Positions 12,484 to 24,900 of a stretch of 64,000 nt of DNA are shown in pieces. The stretch spans positions 270,021 to 334,020 of the forward strand of contig QKWP01000034.1 in the NCBI GenBank assembly GCA_003550325.1, given 5' to 3'. The stretch comes from Gigaspora rosea. Its lineage: Eukaryota > Glomeromycota > Glomeromycetes > Diversisporales > Gigasporaceae. The notes under the pieces are model-generated. The model made no database searches. It saw nothing but the letters and a program-made list of their open reading frames with translations, and was not told where the DNA came from. A program made the translations under genes and the position numbers. The number at the start of each line of letters is the position of its first letter. The stretch's first letter is position 1.

Positions 12484-12928
12484 CAATGCAGGATAGTATA
12501 AGATATCCAATGTGCCAAATTTGATCAAAATACTATAATGCATCTACTTTTATATAAAAATATATGCCAAATTCAATAAAGATACTATAAAGCATCCAAA
12601 TTTATATATAAAACAGACACCAAATTTAATAAAAACACTATAAAGTATTTATTTTTTACTAGATACACCAAATTTAAAATAATTAGTTTTTATTAGTTTA
12701 TACATGTAAATTAGTGCCAAATTTTTGGTTTATATATAAAATAGACAAAGTTTAAACTATTATAATACTGTTAAAAATAAAAATAAAAATAAATCTTCTT
12801 TTAAAAATATAGTTTAGATTTCAAACTATTAATTTAAAAAAGGGTTTTTTGATTTAATAAATTTTTGTAAAGTTTTAATATTTTTAAACCAACTAATAAA
12901 CATAAATATCTTTTGCTATTTTGTACTA
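12484..12928. mobile_element. Nested insertion A in the 12376-13471 MITE
   Basis: The block is bounded by TA at 12482-12483 and 12929-12930. It lies exactly where the intact sibling reads AAAAACGTACTAATAAAAAG without interruption. Its ends are only weakly inverted (both reach AAGATAT). It contains sub-repeats of the type CACCAAATTTAATAAAA. No gene. Confidence 0.6.
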
Positions 12929-13043
12929 TACTAATAAAGAGTTGTCCAAATGATTTAAAATTTTTATTTTAAATGTATTTTGATATTTTAAATAAGTTTA
13001 CTTAATGGCACTTTTAAGGTTTATTTAATAAAATTTAGACATA

Positions 13044-13386
13044 CAGTGCGGGACACCATAAACCAATACCTTTTTATATGTATTTTACAAAAATTGATAT
13101 AACTTAAAAATAAAAAATTTTTTCAAAAAATTTTTTAACCAAATTGTAGCTTTAAGGCTAAGCTACAATTTGGTTAAAAAAGATTTTTATTTATTTTAAT
13201 TTTAAAAGGTTATATCAATTTAAAGTTTACTATGAAATTGAAAATTTGGCGTTTAATATATAAAAAAAAGAAACTCATATGTAATTTTTGACCAATCACA
13301 ATCGATTACATTATTCTAGCCAATCAGAATTGAGTATTTATTTCAAAATTTGGCGCGGGGGTGTTGGTTTATACTGTCCCGCACTG
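13044..13386. mobile_element. Nested insertion B (CAGTGCGGGACA-ended)
   Basis: The inverted ends CAGTGCGGGACACCATAAAC and CAGTGCGGGACAGTATAAAC are flanked by TA (13042-13043 and 13387-13388). A long internal hairpin centred near 13159 pairs AACCAAATTGTAGCTT with its complement. It is a 343-bp non-autonomous Tc1/mariner-style element. Confidence 0.75.
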
Positions 13387-13963
13387 TATATATGTAGCAA
13401 CTGCTAATGAATTTTTAAAATTTTTGAAAAAAAATTAGGATAGAAAGTAGCTTATTTTTGAGAATATATGGTATGTGCTATTCAATTACTAATGTCTAAT
13501 AGAAAGTAATCCAATAAAAAGTATATACAAGATACAGATTTTTGACCCTAAATTGTTAAAATATTAATAAAATAAATTTAAAATTATATTACTAATTATA
13601 TTATATATATACTTTATTTGGATATCATATATTTATCATTAACATTATTTATTCCTTGCTTTTCTTTTTTATGATAATAAAATAAAACAAACTGTATCTT
13701 ATAATGGAAATCGAGAGTATGCAATCATATATAGTTGCTTTTCTTTAATCTAACCCCCTTTAATTTGAACCTATTAAATTCTTTCTAATTAAACAAAATC
13801 TTTTAAAATATTTGTAAATTTTATTATAAAGTTCAGATTAGCTATATTTAACTTTTTTAAAAACCAAACTTTTACAAATTTTTACATAGTAAAAATTAAC
13901 AGTCTTAGCAGTTTGGACTAAATAAAGTTGATTGTATAATAGATTACAGTTTTCCCAATATTT

Positions 13964-14208
13964 GGGGGCGTCAATAGAAACCAGGCAAATTGTTTCTAAG
14001 TAAATTTTTTTTAAACTTTAGATTAAATTATCTTAGCAACTATTAAACCAATCTTGATAAAATTTTTTTTATTTTAATTCTATGTAGTTATAGAATTAAA
14101 ATAAAAAATTTTATCAAAATTGGTTTAATAGTTGTTAAGATATTTTAATTTAAAGTTTAAAAAAAATTACTAAAAATAATTTGTTTGGTTTCTATTGACG
14201 CCCTCTCC
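13964..14208. mobile_element. Palindromic MITE, GGGCGTCAATAGAAACCA ends
   Basis: GGGCGTCAATAGAAACCA at the left pairs with its inverted copy at the right. The arms remain complementary almost to the centre near 14085 (TAATTCTATGTAGTTATAGAATTA), so the whole element can fold into one hairpin. The exact duplication at the borders is uncertain. Confidence 0.65.
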
Positions 14209-14276
14209 CTCATTTATTGAATTTTTTTTATCATAGATCAGTAAAAGAAATAACAAAAATCAGATACCGTATCCTA

Positions 14277-14484
14277 TCATGAATAAGCACCCTCTTTTTT
14301 AAAATTTTAAATTCAACGTTCTTGATAACTATTTAATTAAACTTAATAAAAATTTATTTATTTAAATTTTATAAATTTATAAAATTTAAATAAATAAATT
14401 TTTATAAATTTAATTAAATAAATTGATAAGATTGTTGAGTTTAAAATTTCAAAAAAGAGGGTGCTTATTCATGATAGGATACGG
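14277..14484. mobile_element. 208-bp perfect hairpin MITE
   Basis: CCGTATCCTATCATGAATAA at the left is repeated exactly inverted at the right, flanked by TA at 14275-14276 and 14485-14486. The arms carry GCACCCTCTTTTTT and stay complementary over nearly the full length. The near identity of the arms suggests a comparatively recent insertion. Confidence 0.8.
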
Positions 14485-14732
14485 TAATTTTTTAGAAGAA
14501 AAGAGGGTAAAAAAAGGTAAAATTATATATAAAGAATCTGACTTTATATATTAATAAAAGGGAGGAAAGTAGATTTTGATAAAAAATAATCAAATGATTA
14601 ATAATATGACCCTAAGTATTGTGAACCAAGTCATTCAAATGGAATCTTATTTTAAAAGATAAGTACAAATACTTAAAATAGAAGTAAGCATATTGTTAAT
14701 AGTTAGAAGAAAGTAGCAGATGTTTTAAAGTA

Positions 14733-14893
14733 CAGTCGGCCCTCTCAGAACCGGTATGTATGGTGGACGGGTTTAGTATCAGAAATGGCAGGTTATCAGT
14801 TATTACTTATGAACAGGTATCTGGTGGATTGATTTTTAACCGATTTTGGCAGGTTATCAGTTTTGACAGGATTGGTTCTGAGAGGGCCAACTG
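14733..14893. mobile_element. 161-bp pogo/Tigger-style MITE
   Basis: The ends CAGTCGGCCCTCTCAGAACC and inverted CAGTTGGCCCTCTCAGAACC are flanked by TA at 14731-14732 and 14894-14895. Internal GGTTATCAG repeats are present. No coding sequence. Confidence 0.8.
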
Positions 14894-15189
14894 TACCTGA
14901 TTTTTTATTAAAATATAATATATAAATAGAATAAATTAAATTACTAGACTATATAAAATTAATGTAAAATTTATCTTTTATTTATTGTTTTTAAATAACT
15001 AGGAACTGGAAACCGGTGTGAGTCTGGAGCGTTAAAATTTATAATTTATATTATAAAATTAAAAATAAAAATATAAATAATATGTAGTAATTTTTAAAAT
15101 TAGATTTTTAAAGTTCTTTGCAAATATTTTGCCAAATATAATATAATAATTTTTAAAATTATAACTATTTACTTGGTAAAAAAACAAAA

Positions 15190-15677
15190 AAAACAATAAA
15201 CAAAAAATGATAAATAAAGTAAAAAAAGCAAGTTTTTTTTATTCACTTTTTTTTATTTGTTTTATTTTTTTTATTTTTTATTTTTTTTATATTTTTATAA
15301 TGTATATATATTTTTATTTATTTTTTTATTTTATTTTATTTTTTTTTATTTTTTTATTTTATTATTTTTTTATAACGAATTTATTTTTTTATTTTATTTT
15401 TTTTATAATGAATTTATTTTTTTTATTTTATAATAAATTATTTTTTTATTTTTTTTATAACGAATTTATTTATTTTTTTATTTATTTTTTATTTTTTTTA
15501 TTTTTATTTTTTTCTTTTATTTTTTTTTTATTTTTTTTATAACGAATTTACTTTTTTTATTTTTTTTATAAACGAATTTATTTTTTTTTATTTTTATTTT
15601 TTTTTTATTTTTTTATTTTTTTATTTTATTTTTTCTTTATTTTTTTTTATAACGAATTTACTTTTTTTATTTTTTTT
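15190..15677. repeat. Poly(T/A) microsatellite with TATAACGAATTTA units
   Basis: Runs of T and A are punctuated irregularly by TATAACGAATTTA or TATAATGAATTTA at roughly 30-100 bp spacing. The long Phe/Tyr/Leu-rich open frame at 15207-15542 is a by-product of this composition. The array continues into the assembly gap. Confidence 0.8.
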
Positions 15678-15944
15678 NNNNNNNNNNNNNNNNNNNNNNN
15701 NNNNNNNNNNNNNNNNNNNNNNNNNNNNNNNNNNNNNNNNNNNNNNNNNNNNNNNNNNNNNNNNNNNNNNNNNNNNNNNNNNNNNNNNNNNNNNNNNNNN
15801 NNNNNNNNNNNNNNNNNNNNNNNNNNNNNNNNNNNNNNNNNNNNNNNNNNNNNNNNNNNNNNNNNNNNNNNNNNNNNNNNNNNNNNNNNNNNNNNNNNNN
15901 NNNNNNNNNNNNNNNNNNNNNNNNNNNNNNNNNNNNNNNNNNNN
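15678..15944. other. Assembly gap (267 N)
   Basis: A run of 267 undetermined bases lies inside the T/A microsatellite. Its true length is unknown and a collapsed repeat is likely. Confidence 0.97.
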
Positions 15945-16750
15945 TTTTTTTATTTTAAATATTTTTATTTTTTTAATTTAAATTTTTTTCGACTTTTTTT
16001 AGGTGATAATCCAGTTACACAAGATCATGATCTAAATAGATCGTTAAGAACTTAACGATCTATTTTAGTAGTACCATATTTAAAGATAAGTAATTTTTTT
16101 ATTTTTTTTCTTGTTTTTTTTTGTTACTATAGCTTTGTTACAACTTATACTAATACATTTTTTGTTCTTTTATAGTGTTTTTGTGGGTTTTTGCGATTCT
16201 TTAGCATTCTTGGTGATTTGGCGACGGTTCATAGTAATTCGACGTCATTCTTGCAGTATTTTTGCGATGAAGTGATGCGGTAATTTGACGGCAACCAGGT
16301 TTTGTTTTTTTTTTTTAAAAAAAAAAAATTATTTAGAGGGAATGTAAAAATTATTAATTACATTGTTAAAATATATAGAGTATTAAAAATAAAGTGGTTA
16401 TTTTTAGACTATATGTTATATAATAGGCTTCTTCTCGATATCAGTGCAAATTTGTTGTTTTGTTCAATAACAAGCAAGTTTGTTAAATCGATAATTGCTT
16501 CCCTATATCGTCCTGTTAGATAATAGGCTTCTCCTCGATATCTTAGTGCAATTTTCTTTGGAAGTAGTTTTGTTAGATCAATAATATCTTCCTATGTTAA
16601 AATTAAATTTTACTCAAAATTTAAGAGCCGGATCTTGTTTGATTTTCAGTGAATTGTCTAAATCTTCAAGTGTATACATATTCTCCGCATTATTGTATAT
16701 ATTAAATCATCGTTCCATATTTTTTTCGATACAGATTTTAATATCATTTT
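15945..16750. other. Intergenic DNA with a hairpin and a 100-bp duplication
   Basis: A near-perfect hairpin at about 16033-16067 pairs AAATAGATCGTTAAG with CTTAACGATCTATTT. The block ATAATAGGCTTCT...CTCGATATC...AGTGCAA occurs twice, at about 16421-16451 and 16520-16553. No gene is recognised before 16751. Confidence 0.5.
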
Positions 16751-17146
16751 ATGCTTAAATGCCTAACATTTAATTCAGATAATTACGTTATCTGTTATAA
16801 AAAAAAAAAGCAGAATATTATAAAAATCTTCGAAAAGATTAAAAAAAATCTTTCAAAAAAATTAAAAAAAAAACCGTATCCACTTACCATTTCATATCGA
16901 CAACGTCAAATTAAACAAATAAATAATCTTTTAAAGACAATTACGAATGAATACTCAACTAGCACGAATAAGGCTATTACTAACGTCTGGATAAAGAAAT
17001 TGCCGAAATTGTTGGAATTAATACAAGATATAGAACCGGATTGATATCTTACTATACGTGAAAGAACAATTAAATCTACCGATCTGTTTCAAGTTCTTTT
17101 CAATCTATTCGGCAATGGCAGAAACCTGGTCGGGTGTCTTGTTTAA
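16751..17146 (+). pseudogene. Lysine-rich hypothetical coding fragment with internal TGA
   Basis: The frame opens with ATG at 16751 and encodes a lysine- and isoleucine-rich, probably helical segment containing KLPKLLELIQDIEPD. It then meets TGA at 17042-17044 and continues coherently (YLTIRERTIKSTDLFQVLF) to TAA at 17144-17146. A related stretch at about 47075-47165 has CGA (Arg) in place of that TGA, so the stop is a mutation rather than the end of the protein. I do not recognise the family. The upstream part may lack exons, and no promoter is identifiable. Confidence 0.55.
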
Positions 17147-17820
17147 CCTGAAAATAAATACTACTTTTTTTTTAAAAAAAAAAAACAACATAAATTTACC
17201 ATTTCCAGATTATTTCCTTACCATTACCACAGCCTGGCCGTCGAATCACGTCGAATCGCCACAAAGAATGCTGCTGTGCCGTCAAGTCACCATAAAAATA
17301 TAAATGTTTTAATAAGGTAGGTGCCTTTGCTATTCTTGCCTAGTTTTTTTAAAAAGTTATTCAAGTTAGATCTTTTTAGTTTGAGCTTTATATGCACTAT
17401 ACATATGAATATAAGTTTGCTTTTTGACAATAACAAAAAGTTATTCATGTTTAATAAAATACATAAAAACTTTCGACATTATTATTCGAAAGAAAAACTT
17501 ATTTGAATTTTGAGGGTATTTTTTTCTGTGTATTCTTTTTCATGTGTATCGTGATCCTAAAAAAATTCAGTTGATAATTACAAATTACAATACATATAAA
17601 TTAGTTACCCGGGTAATTGATTCGAACCAGCCCATGACACAAACGCATAAAATCTGTGTTGTTGTTACACTAAATGTGCAAATATAGGCATGCGGCATTA
17701 CATTCGGAAAATGCAACAATTACGTTTTTGATATTTTTAATCAAAATGCATCAAAACGTAATTTCAGTCATCAAAGGGTATAAAAGTATGAGTCTGTCGC
17801 TACGCTCCAGACAATTAGTA
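17147..17820. other. Intergenic DNA
   Basis: No gene. A GC-richer patch at 17790-17810 (CTGTCGCTACGCTCCAGAC) resembles the AGCGTAGCGGAGC-type patches in the Polinton terminal repeats and near 44.5 kb. The TA at 17819-17820 is the left target site of the next element. Confidence 0.4.
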
Positions 17821-18454
17821 TGGTCCAGTGCATAAAGATTTGTATCTCAAAAAGTTTTATAATTTTAACTCTTAGTATAAGTTTTTATATTTTTGATTAA
17901 TTATTAAAAATTTTTTAATATCAAATAAAATAGGTTTTAATCTAACTTATTATATTATTTTTATTGTTTTAAAATTGGTTTATTTTAGTAATTTTGCATG
18001 TACAATTTGCTGTATTCAAGAAAAAAAGAAAAAATTTTTTTTAAAAAAAAGATATTTTAAATATTTTCGCAACCAATATGCAGTTCTATGAGCTTGTACT
18101 ACGCAAGTGCATTAATATGCATATGATAAAGATATGGTTAAAATTTGGGCAAAATTGAATCACTAGTTGTGAAGAAATTAAGCTTTAAAGTGAAGTAATT
18201 TGATTTTTTTTACTATATACGCGTATATATAAATTACTATAAATTACTATAGTAAATTATATAGTAAATATTGTTAAAAAAAGTTACTATTAATAAATTT
18301 TTTTATTTTATTAATAAAATAATCAAAATAATTTTATTTTTATTAATCCGGTAACCTAATAAGTATATTAAATTAAAAAAAATCAAAAATTAATTTGTAC
18401 AAAAAATATTTGAATCAGAGCTATTTGAGGTACAAATCTTTATGCACCAGACTA
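17821..18454. mobile_element. 634-bp Tc1/mariner-like element without transposase
   Basis: Left end TGGTCCAGTGCATAAAGATT and inverted right end TAGTCTGGTGCATAAAGATT are flanked by TA (17819-17820 and 18455-18456). The first 36 bases of the arms are nearly identical, including TTTGTA(T/C)CTCAA. No transposase block is visible, so it depends on another copy for movement. Confidence 0.8.
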
Positions 18455-18464
18455 TATAGTAATA

Positions 18465-18700
18465 TGGGGTCTTTGCCTTGAAATAACCTTACGGAGCTAT
18501 GTAGATCTTATGAATAAAAATTAAAATTCATAGTCATCCAATACTCCAATTCAAATAATTTTTTTTTATTTCATAGAACTCACTAAGCTCTACAAAATAA
18601 AAAAAAGTTTATTTGAATTGGATTACTGGATAGCTAAAAATTTTAATTTCTCATAAAATCTATATAGTCCCATAAGGCCATTTTTAAGGCAAAGACCCCA
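18465..18700. mobile_element. 236-bp MITE with 10-bp target duplication
   Basis: The ends TGGGGTCTTTGCCTT and the inverted partner are flanked by a perfect direct repeat TATAGTAATA (18455-18464 and 18701-18710). Depending on where the terminal AT is assigned, the duplication is 8, 9 or 10 bp; 9-10 bp would fit a Mutator-like element and 8 bp a hAT. The arms are long inverted repeats with no coding capacity. Confidence 0.8.
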
Positions 18701-18710
18701 TATAGTAATA

Positions 18711-19452
18711 TTTCAATGTTACAACTTTAAGGTGCAGTAACAAATAAGCCAATCAGAGCTACTGCTATGTAGTGACTAATTGGTAGTGCAGGCTACTACA
18801 TTAGTAATTAATAAGCTTATGATTTTAGTTATATATAATAAAATACAACAATCATTAATATCACTTATGTGTTTATAGTTAAAATGGAATGTGCTAACAG
18901 ACCCTCCAAAGTCTAAAGGTTATACGATTTTTGAAAATTTAATCATATACAGATATTTTTTGAAATTTATTAGTAAAAGTATCTAATATTATTTGAAAAT
19001 ATGTTTTTTTAAAAAATTAACTACTTAATTAAATATTTTTTAATAATATTTTAACTTAAGGGCTACTTGTTTTAAAATACTCATAGCTTTATATAGCTTT
19101 TTAAATTTTATACATTTTTTTTTCAATTCGCATTTGCTAGTTTAACCTAGTTTTTGGCACGTTTACTAGTAATTTTACAAAATATTTTGATTATAAAAAT
19201 TTTTTTACTAAATAAATTTATTTAAACTATTGATAAAATTATAAATATAAGTTTGTTAGTTTTAATTATAAAATATTTTTTAAGATTAGATTAATATATA
19301 AGAAATAATCTAAAGTTGAAATTTTTGCTAGTAAATACTATATCACTAATATATCCAATTTATATATAACAATTAAATGTAATTTTTTTAAAATTTAAAG
19401 TAATATAATTTAAGATAATTGTTGTATAGTTCGTAATGTGTTCACTGTTGGC
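18711..19452. other. A/T-rich intergenic DNA
   Basis: I see no gene, element ends or structured repeat that can be supported here. Confidence 0.5.
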
Positions 19453-19632
19453 AATGTTGTCACCGGACATAGTCTGAGCTATATTGGGCGGACTCGGACA
19501 ATTTCAGATATTGTCTGATGTCTGTGTCCAAATTATGTCTGAGTAAATGGATTGTTACCGGACATTGTCCGTGCAATATTTGTCAGACACGGACATATTC
19601 GGACATGGACATTGTCCGATGTCCAAGTTTGT
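19453..19632. repeat. GTCCGGACA palindrome cluster, hAT-like element remnant
   Basis: The left end CAATGTTGTCACCGGACA resembles the CAGTGTTGTCACTTGGAC ends of the hAT-like MITEs. The next 170 bp consist of variants of GGACATTGTCCG and GGACAATTTC, ending with GTCCAAGTTTG. The matching CACTG right terminus is missing and no duplication is visible, so this is scored as a remnant. Confidence 0.55.
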
Positions 19633-19673
19633 AATTAAAAAAATTTAAATATTATTACCGTAGGACCCCGAAT

Positions 19674-19880
19674 AATACATATAAAGGTTATATTTAAATT
19701 TTGGTTAAAAACAATCCCTTTTTATGAAAATGTTATATTTAAAAACCGGTTATTGCTCAAAAGGTTATATTTGAAACCAGATGATAGCTTTAATTGCTAT
19801 ATTACCAAAAATGGATAAAAATATTAAAGTTGTGTAAGGTTACGTTTAAAAATTGGGTAAAAAAAATAGATATTAGGAGT
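19674..19880. repeat. Truncated GGACCCCGAA-ended element
   Basis: AGGACCCCGAATAATACATA followed by AAAGGTTATATTT sub-repeats matches the left half of the 29940-30625 element. The right end is absent. No gene. Confidence 0.55.
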
Positions 19881-21980
19881 AATATCTGTCTACACGTAAA
19901 TCAGGTTTTAAACAATTTTAAAACAGTTTAAGCAATATCTACAAAAATAATTGCATATAAATCAAGTTTTTAAATTACTTTTAAAATGGTTAAATATACA
20001 AGAAATCGACTATCAAAAAACCAAATGGTAGTGCATATATCTGATTGTGGTTTAAATGTAACTTGCAAGTGTGAAAAGATAATCAAACTTAAATGAGCTT
20101 ATGACGAGTCTTATTTTGAAAGTCATGTTAATGGTGATGGTTGCAAATTTAAAAATGGGGTTGTTTCAATTTTAAACTTTTTTTCACCAAGTTCAAAAGA
20201 AGATAATCAATCTATAACATGATATCCATGTACTGGATTAGACAATTCAATTTATAAAGCTTATATTAATAGAGTATTTACTCATACTACTCACGGTGGT
20301 GCACCAAGAAGGGATATTGTTGCCCGAGAGCTTTTTCTGAAAAAATTTCCTTCAGATAAGACAGTAAAATATAAAAAACTTACTGAAGAAGAATTGCAAT
20401 TATTAGATAATGAAATGATTCAGCAATATAAATGGAGAATTGAAGGTTTAGTTGTACGATCTGTTTCATGTAAACAATATACTACTTGTTCTTCTAAATT
20501 GTGCGATCATTGTAAAGAAGTTCAAAACGATCAGGTTTTTAAAGCATGTATAATATAATATATATAATTATATAAATAAAAATTAATTTATAATATATAT
20601 CATTATAAATAGAATGCCGTGTCAAAACAAGACAAGCCAAATTCTAAAAAAAAGTTTATGCCAAAAATTCAACTTTGAAGTAATCCAATTGCTAAATTTC
20701 TTTATAATCAAGATGTTAGTGATCTTTTATATTTAGCAAACAATAATGATAGCAGGACAAATAATGAAAACTCTTTTTGGACAAAGTTTGCAGAAATGGG
20801 TAGAAATGGAAGCTTTAAAAATAAAAAAGTATTCGAAGGCTTATGTCATATAATGGTTCAAATTGCAGATTGTAAACAACATCAAAAAGGGCTTCAAAAT
20901 TTTAAATATTCAGATCAATTTTCTGATTTTGTGGTTATACTTGCAAGTCTTAGTCCACAAGCATATAATATTTTTCGGCAAAATTTAGCTGGACATACTA
21001 TTCAAAATATTAGATATGAGCATACTGTATGAGTAAAACCAAGGAAAAATGAGTACTAATCATAACTTATCTTTCCTTGATATCACTTGCATAATTTTAT
21101 TAGTTTTTATTTTAACTAAATTTATATTTTTTTAAGATTACATCATACATCCTCACCTTATGTGCTTCATGACCCTGAGTTATGTTTTGAAAATGTAGCA
21201 CAAGTCAAAAGACTTGCAGATACAATTAAATATAGTGGCCCAATTATTGTATTGTCGGATGATACTAATATTAAAGAAAGACTTAGATTTTCTTCACTTC
21301 TTGGTTGCGTCGTTGGCTCAACACTTTCAACAGAATTAATTAGAGTTTCTATACATGAAGATATATATCAGATTGTAAACATGATTAAATCTCATAATGC
21401 AATTGCTTCTCAAGTCCGTGTTTATTTACTACAGGTAAATATTACTGTATCTGGTATATTTATTATAGAATTTCTAATGTAAATACTGTAAATATTCTAT
21501 GTATTTATTTTAGATTCCCATTCCAAAATTTCTACCTTGCGTTATTGCGATGATTGCAAATAAGGAAAAAGAAACAGCAACAAGTATTTTTGAATTACAT
21601 AAAAAATTACTTGATATTGCAGCACACCTTCAACTTAAAATTCTTGGATTTGGTGCTGATGGAGCCTCAGCAGAATTCAACACATTATGAAGATAGAAAC
21701 GTCAGAAAGATTAGTTTTCGAAGATAAACTTTATGGTACAGTATATTAAATATATATATATATATATATATTTTATAAGTGAGGTCTGTCCTCGTTTCCT
21801 TTATTAATATTAAAGTAGATATTACAGGATTTCCATAATATGATACATTAATTTTCGGAAAGGGGGAGGTTAAAGCTAATTTACTTCTGACCTAGACTTA
21901 ACTAAGGAAGGTCGCAGACCTAGCTAGGTTATGTATACTATAGTAGTAGGGGATGTGTTATGTGCTATGAAATTATGTGT

Positions 21981-24900
21981 TCACAATCTATATTTTAATT
22001 CTCTAGTCGAAGAAATATCATTATGTGGGATAGGTGGGGGAATAGGTATAAGTCTGTTAGAGGTAGGTATTTCAGTGTTCTTGGCTATAATCGCTCTGCT
22101 GGTCTTCCAAATCTTGTATAGGTTTTTAATTATTTTGTGATGGAGTTGGGGGGTAAGTGAAGCTTGCATTTTTAGATTCATTGAGGAGAAGTAGGTGTCA
22201 GTTGTGATCAGACCGATGGGTAATCGTTTATCATGTAAAAGGTGAAGGCATATAAAACTGTCCATGAAGGGTTGAGTGTTAATGTTAGTTATATTATGTT
22301 TAGCGCTGATCTTACGTATGGTTCCTTGGATTATCTTGGAAATGGGGAGGTCGTTATATGGACATGTGATCCAGTGGGTGCCGTCCTCCTACTCTAATTT
22401 GCAACGTGGATACCTGGGGTCTAGATGCTCAGACGGGGCCTGGTAGTGCAGATTTATGAGATTAGGTAGTTCGTTGGATAGTAGCTTGATTTTGAAGGCC
22501 TTTAGGATGGATTTTTTTGGATCAGTTTGTAAAGATAGAGGTTTACCATCATAAGATAATAATGCGTATGTGTGAGTCCAGTTGATTTTAAATTGTGGGT
22601 CACTCCATTCTATAGTCCTGTTCTGTGAGTGCCATTGTGCAATGACTGTGGCGTTGAAGAGGTGCCGCAGGAAATGTCTTGGATTGTGAGAGATATTGTG
22701 TGTAAGAAATTGTACCGAGTACGTATTGCCTATGTATTGGACTTCGAGTTCTGAGTGAGTTGGTTCTGGCAGGTCAGGTATGAAGAGTATTTCCTTGTAT
22801 TTAATGGTTAGGTTGGTTTCTTTTGTGGAAATGATAGTTTTTATTGCCAGTAGGATTGTTGTGTGGTTTATTGTGTGTATTTTTCTGTAGTAGTGAGCAA
22901 GTGTGGACAAAATAGTATTGAGTGTGTTTTTTAGGTATTTTGAGTTGGTTAAAATTTCAGTCTGTTGATGCCGTTTGATTATGGAGATTGCAGCTGCCAT
23001 TGCTGTGAGTGCAGCTTTGAGCAGTGATGGCCAAGATTTATTATAGATATGGAGAACTGTTCGTGGACTACTGATGCTAATTATAGCTGAAGAGGAAGGG
23101 GTGTTATTAATTAGAGAGGTAGTATTGACAATTTCTATTTTTATAGGTTCTCAGTCTCTGTTGCCTATGGGTTGTTGTATGTACAGGTTCCATAGTTTTG
23201 AGTTAATGTTGGAGAATGCGTTTGTAAATTTTGAGGTAATTTGGTCGGATACTGAGAGCAATGTATGGTCGATGGGAGTTTTGGGGAGGTGATTTTGGTG
23301 TTTAATTGCCTGTTTTATACTGGGTATGTGAGCTCTAATTATCAGTGAGGAGTCGACCTGGGTTGGGATTATTTTTCTAATATCAGCTATGAAGAAACTT
23401 TTTGTAAACTTTTCTCTTGTGGGCTTTAGGTCGCAGCTGTAGCATCTAGTAAGTTGCTTTGTTTGTTTATTGAATTTCCAGTGGCTCAGTCTGGCAGTAT
23501 TTTCTGTTATACTGCTGATTTTTCCTATGAGACTGCTATATGTGATAATCTATTGTTTTTTCGTATTGTTAATCTTGGGTGTTATGAAGAGATTTGGTGT
23601 TATAATATTGGTGTTAGGATGGGTACTTTCAGCTAGTAGGTCTTGAATTTGCTTGAACCAGGTAGGTTGTCTGCCCCTTGGAATTTTCTGAAGGTTGTGA
23701 GGTATAGTTTGCCAGTCGATAGTTTCGTCGCAATTGTAGTTCAGGAATTGTTCTATATATCCAATATCGTGCTAGTTTAGTCTGGTTCGAAGGTATGATC
23801 TATTAGGAGTATTGTTAATTATAATATTGATTGGGGTGCCTTGGGTATTCTGTGGGACTGGCCAGTGGTGATTCATTCTTGTTATTTGTATGTTGAGGGC
23901 ATGTATAGTGAGAATAATTTGGGCAGTGGTGGTTTTGTTCTCTTTTGTTGGAAATACGGGTGGTTGTGAGAGGATGGATTGGTTTGTACATGTAGTGTTT
24001 TGTAATTGTTGTAACCGTATTTTAAGGGGAGAGGTTAGAAAGTCCGGGTGATTTAGTGCTTTGGTAAATAGGGAGATGTGTTGAAGGGATTGAATTTGTT
24101 TGGTTTGCTTCAGAGCATATATGCGGTGGTGAAAAAGAAAGGAGTTTGGGACTGATTTTGCTAATCCGGCTTTATGTTTTACAGACAGTGTATATTTGGT
24201 AGTGATCTTTTCACATAGTGATTGTGGTAGGTGAGTGTTTTGCACCCGGTAAGCTAGCCTCATTAACACTACAGCATTGATGATATATATCATTTGTTTT
24301 TCAGTGATTTTTGCGTATTGCATTTTTTGTATGTCAGCCAAGGCTTCTCTGACAATAATTTTATGAATTGGGTGGTGTTTTGGTGTTCTAGAGAACCAGC
24401 ACCCCAGGAATCTAAAGGCCTCAGTTTTTCTATATTGTAGATTAGTGTGTTCCGAAAGGATATATGTGCATTGTGATCAGAGAAATTTGTAGCTAGTATG
24501 GACTTTGTTAGGTTGACTTGGATGTTGGTCAGGTCATAGAAGAAGGTAGCAGTGTCGATAATTTTCTTTAAGGCTTCTTTTGTGTGCACTATCCAGGTGG
24601 TGTCGTCCATGTAAGCCAAGCAGGCTATGTTGGTACTAAGTGGGAGTGAGTTTGAGGGAGTTTTGGTATGTAATTCGTAGCCCTTGTTCTCTCTTGTGAT
24701 TCTGTGGAGTAAAGGGTCATAGTATATGCGCCATAGTAGGGGAGTGATAGTCTCACCCTGGTCGACACCGTCTCCCACTTGGTAGGCATCTGTGAGTCCG
24801 TATTCTGTGATAACTCAGTTTTGTCTATTTAGAAATAGGTTTGTAATTAGGAGGGCGTAATGTTCAGGGCATTTGATTCTAAGGAGAGCCTTATGGAGCA

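Larger units (their letters stand above)
12376..13471. mobile_element. Second CCGTATATTCCC-family copy, interrupted twice
   Basis: The ends (CCATATATTTCCAAAAATAA and its partner at 13450-13471) are flanked by TA. Compared with the 319-bp copy just upstream, the internal order is the same but is interrupted at two points by unrelated blocks, each flanked by TA: 12484-12928 and 13044-13386. Subtracting them leaves about 304 bp, close to the family size. Confidence 0.75.

Noticed and set aside
15207-15542. 111-residue open frame of Phe, Tyr, Ile and Leu
   Set aside because: It lies wholly in a T/A microsatellite; the composition explains the frame and there is no protein-like pattern.
17600-17650. 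GGTTCGAATC on the minus strand near 17620, like a tRNA T-arm
   Set aside because: The flanking bases do not form a T-stem and no acceptor or anticodon arm can be built.
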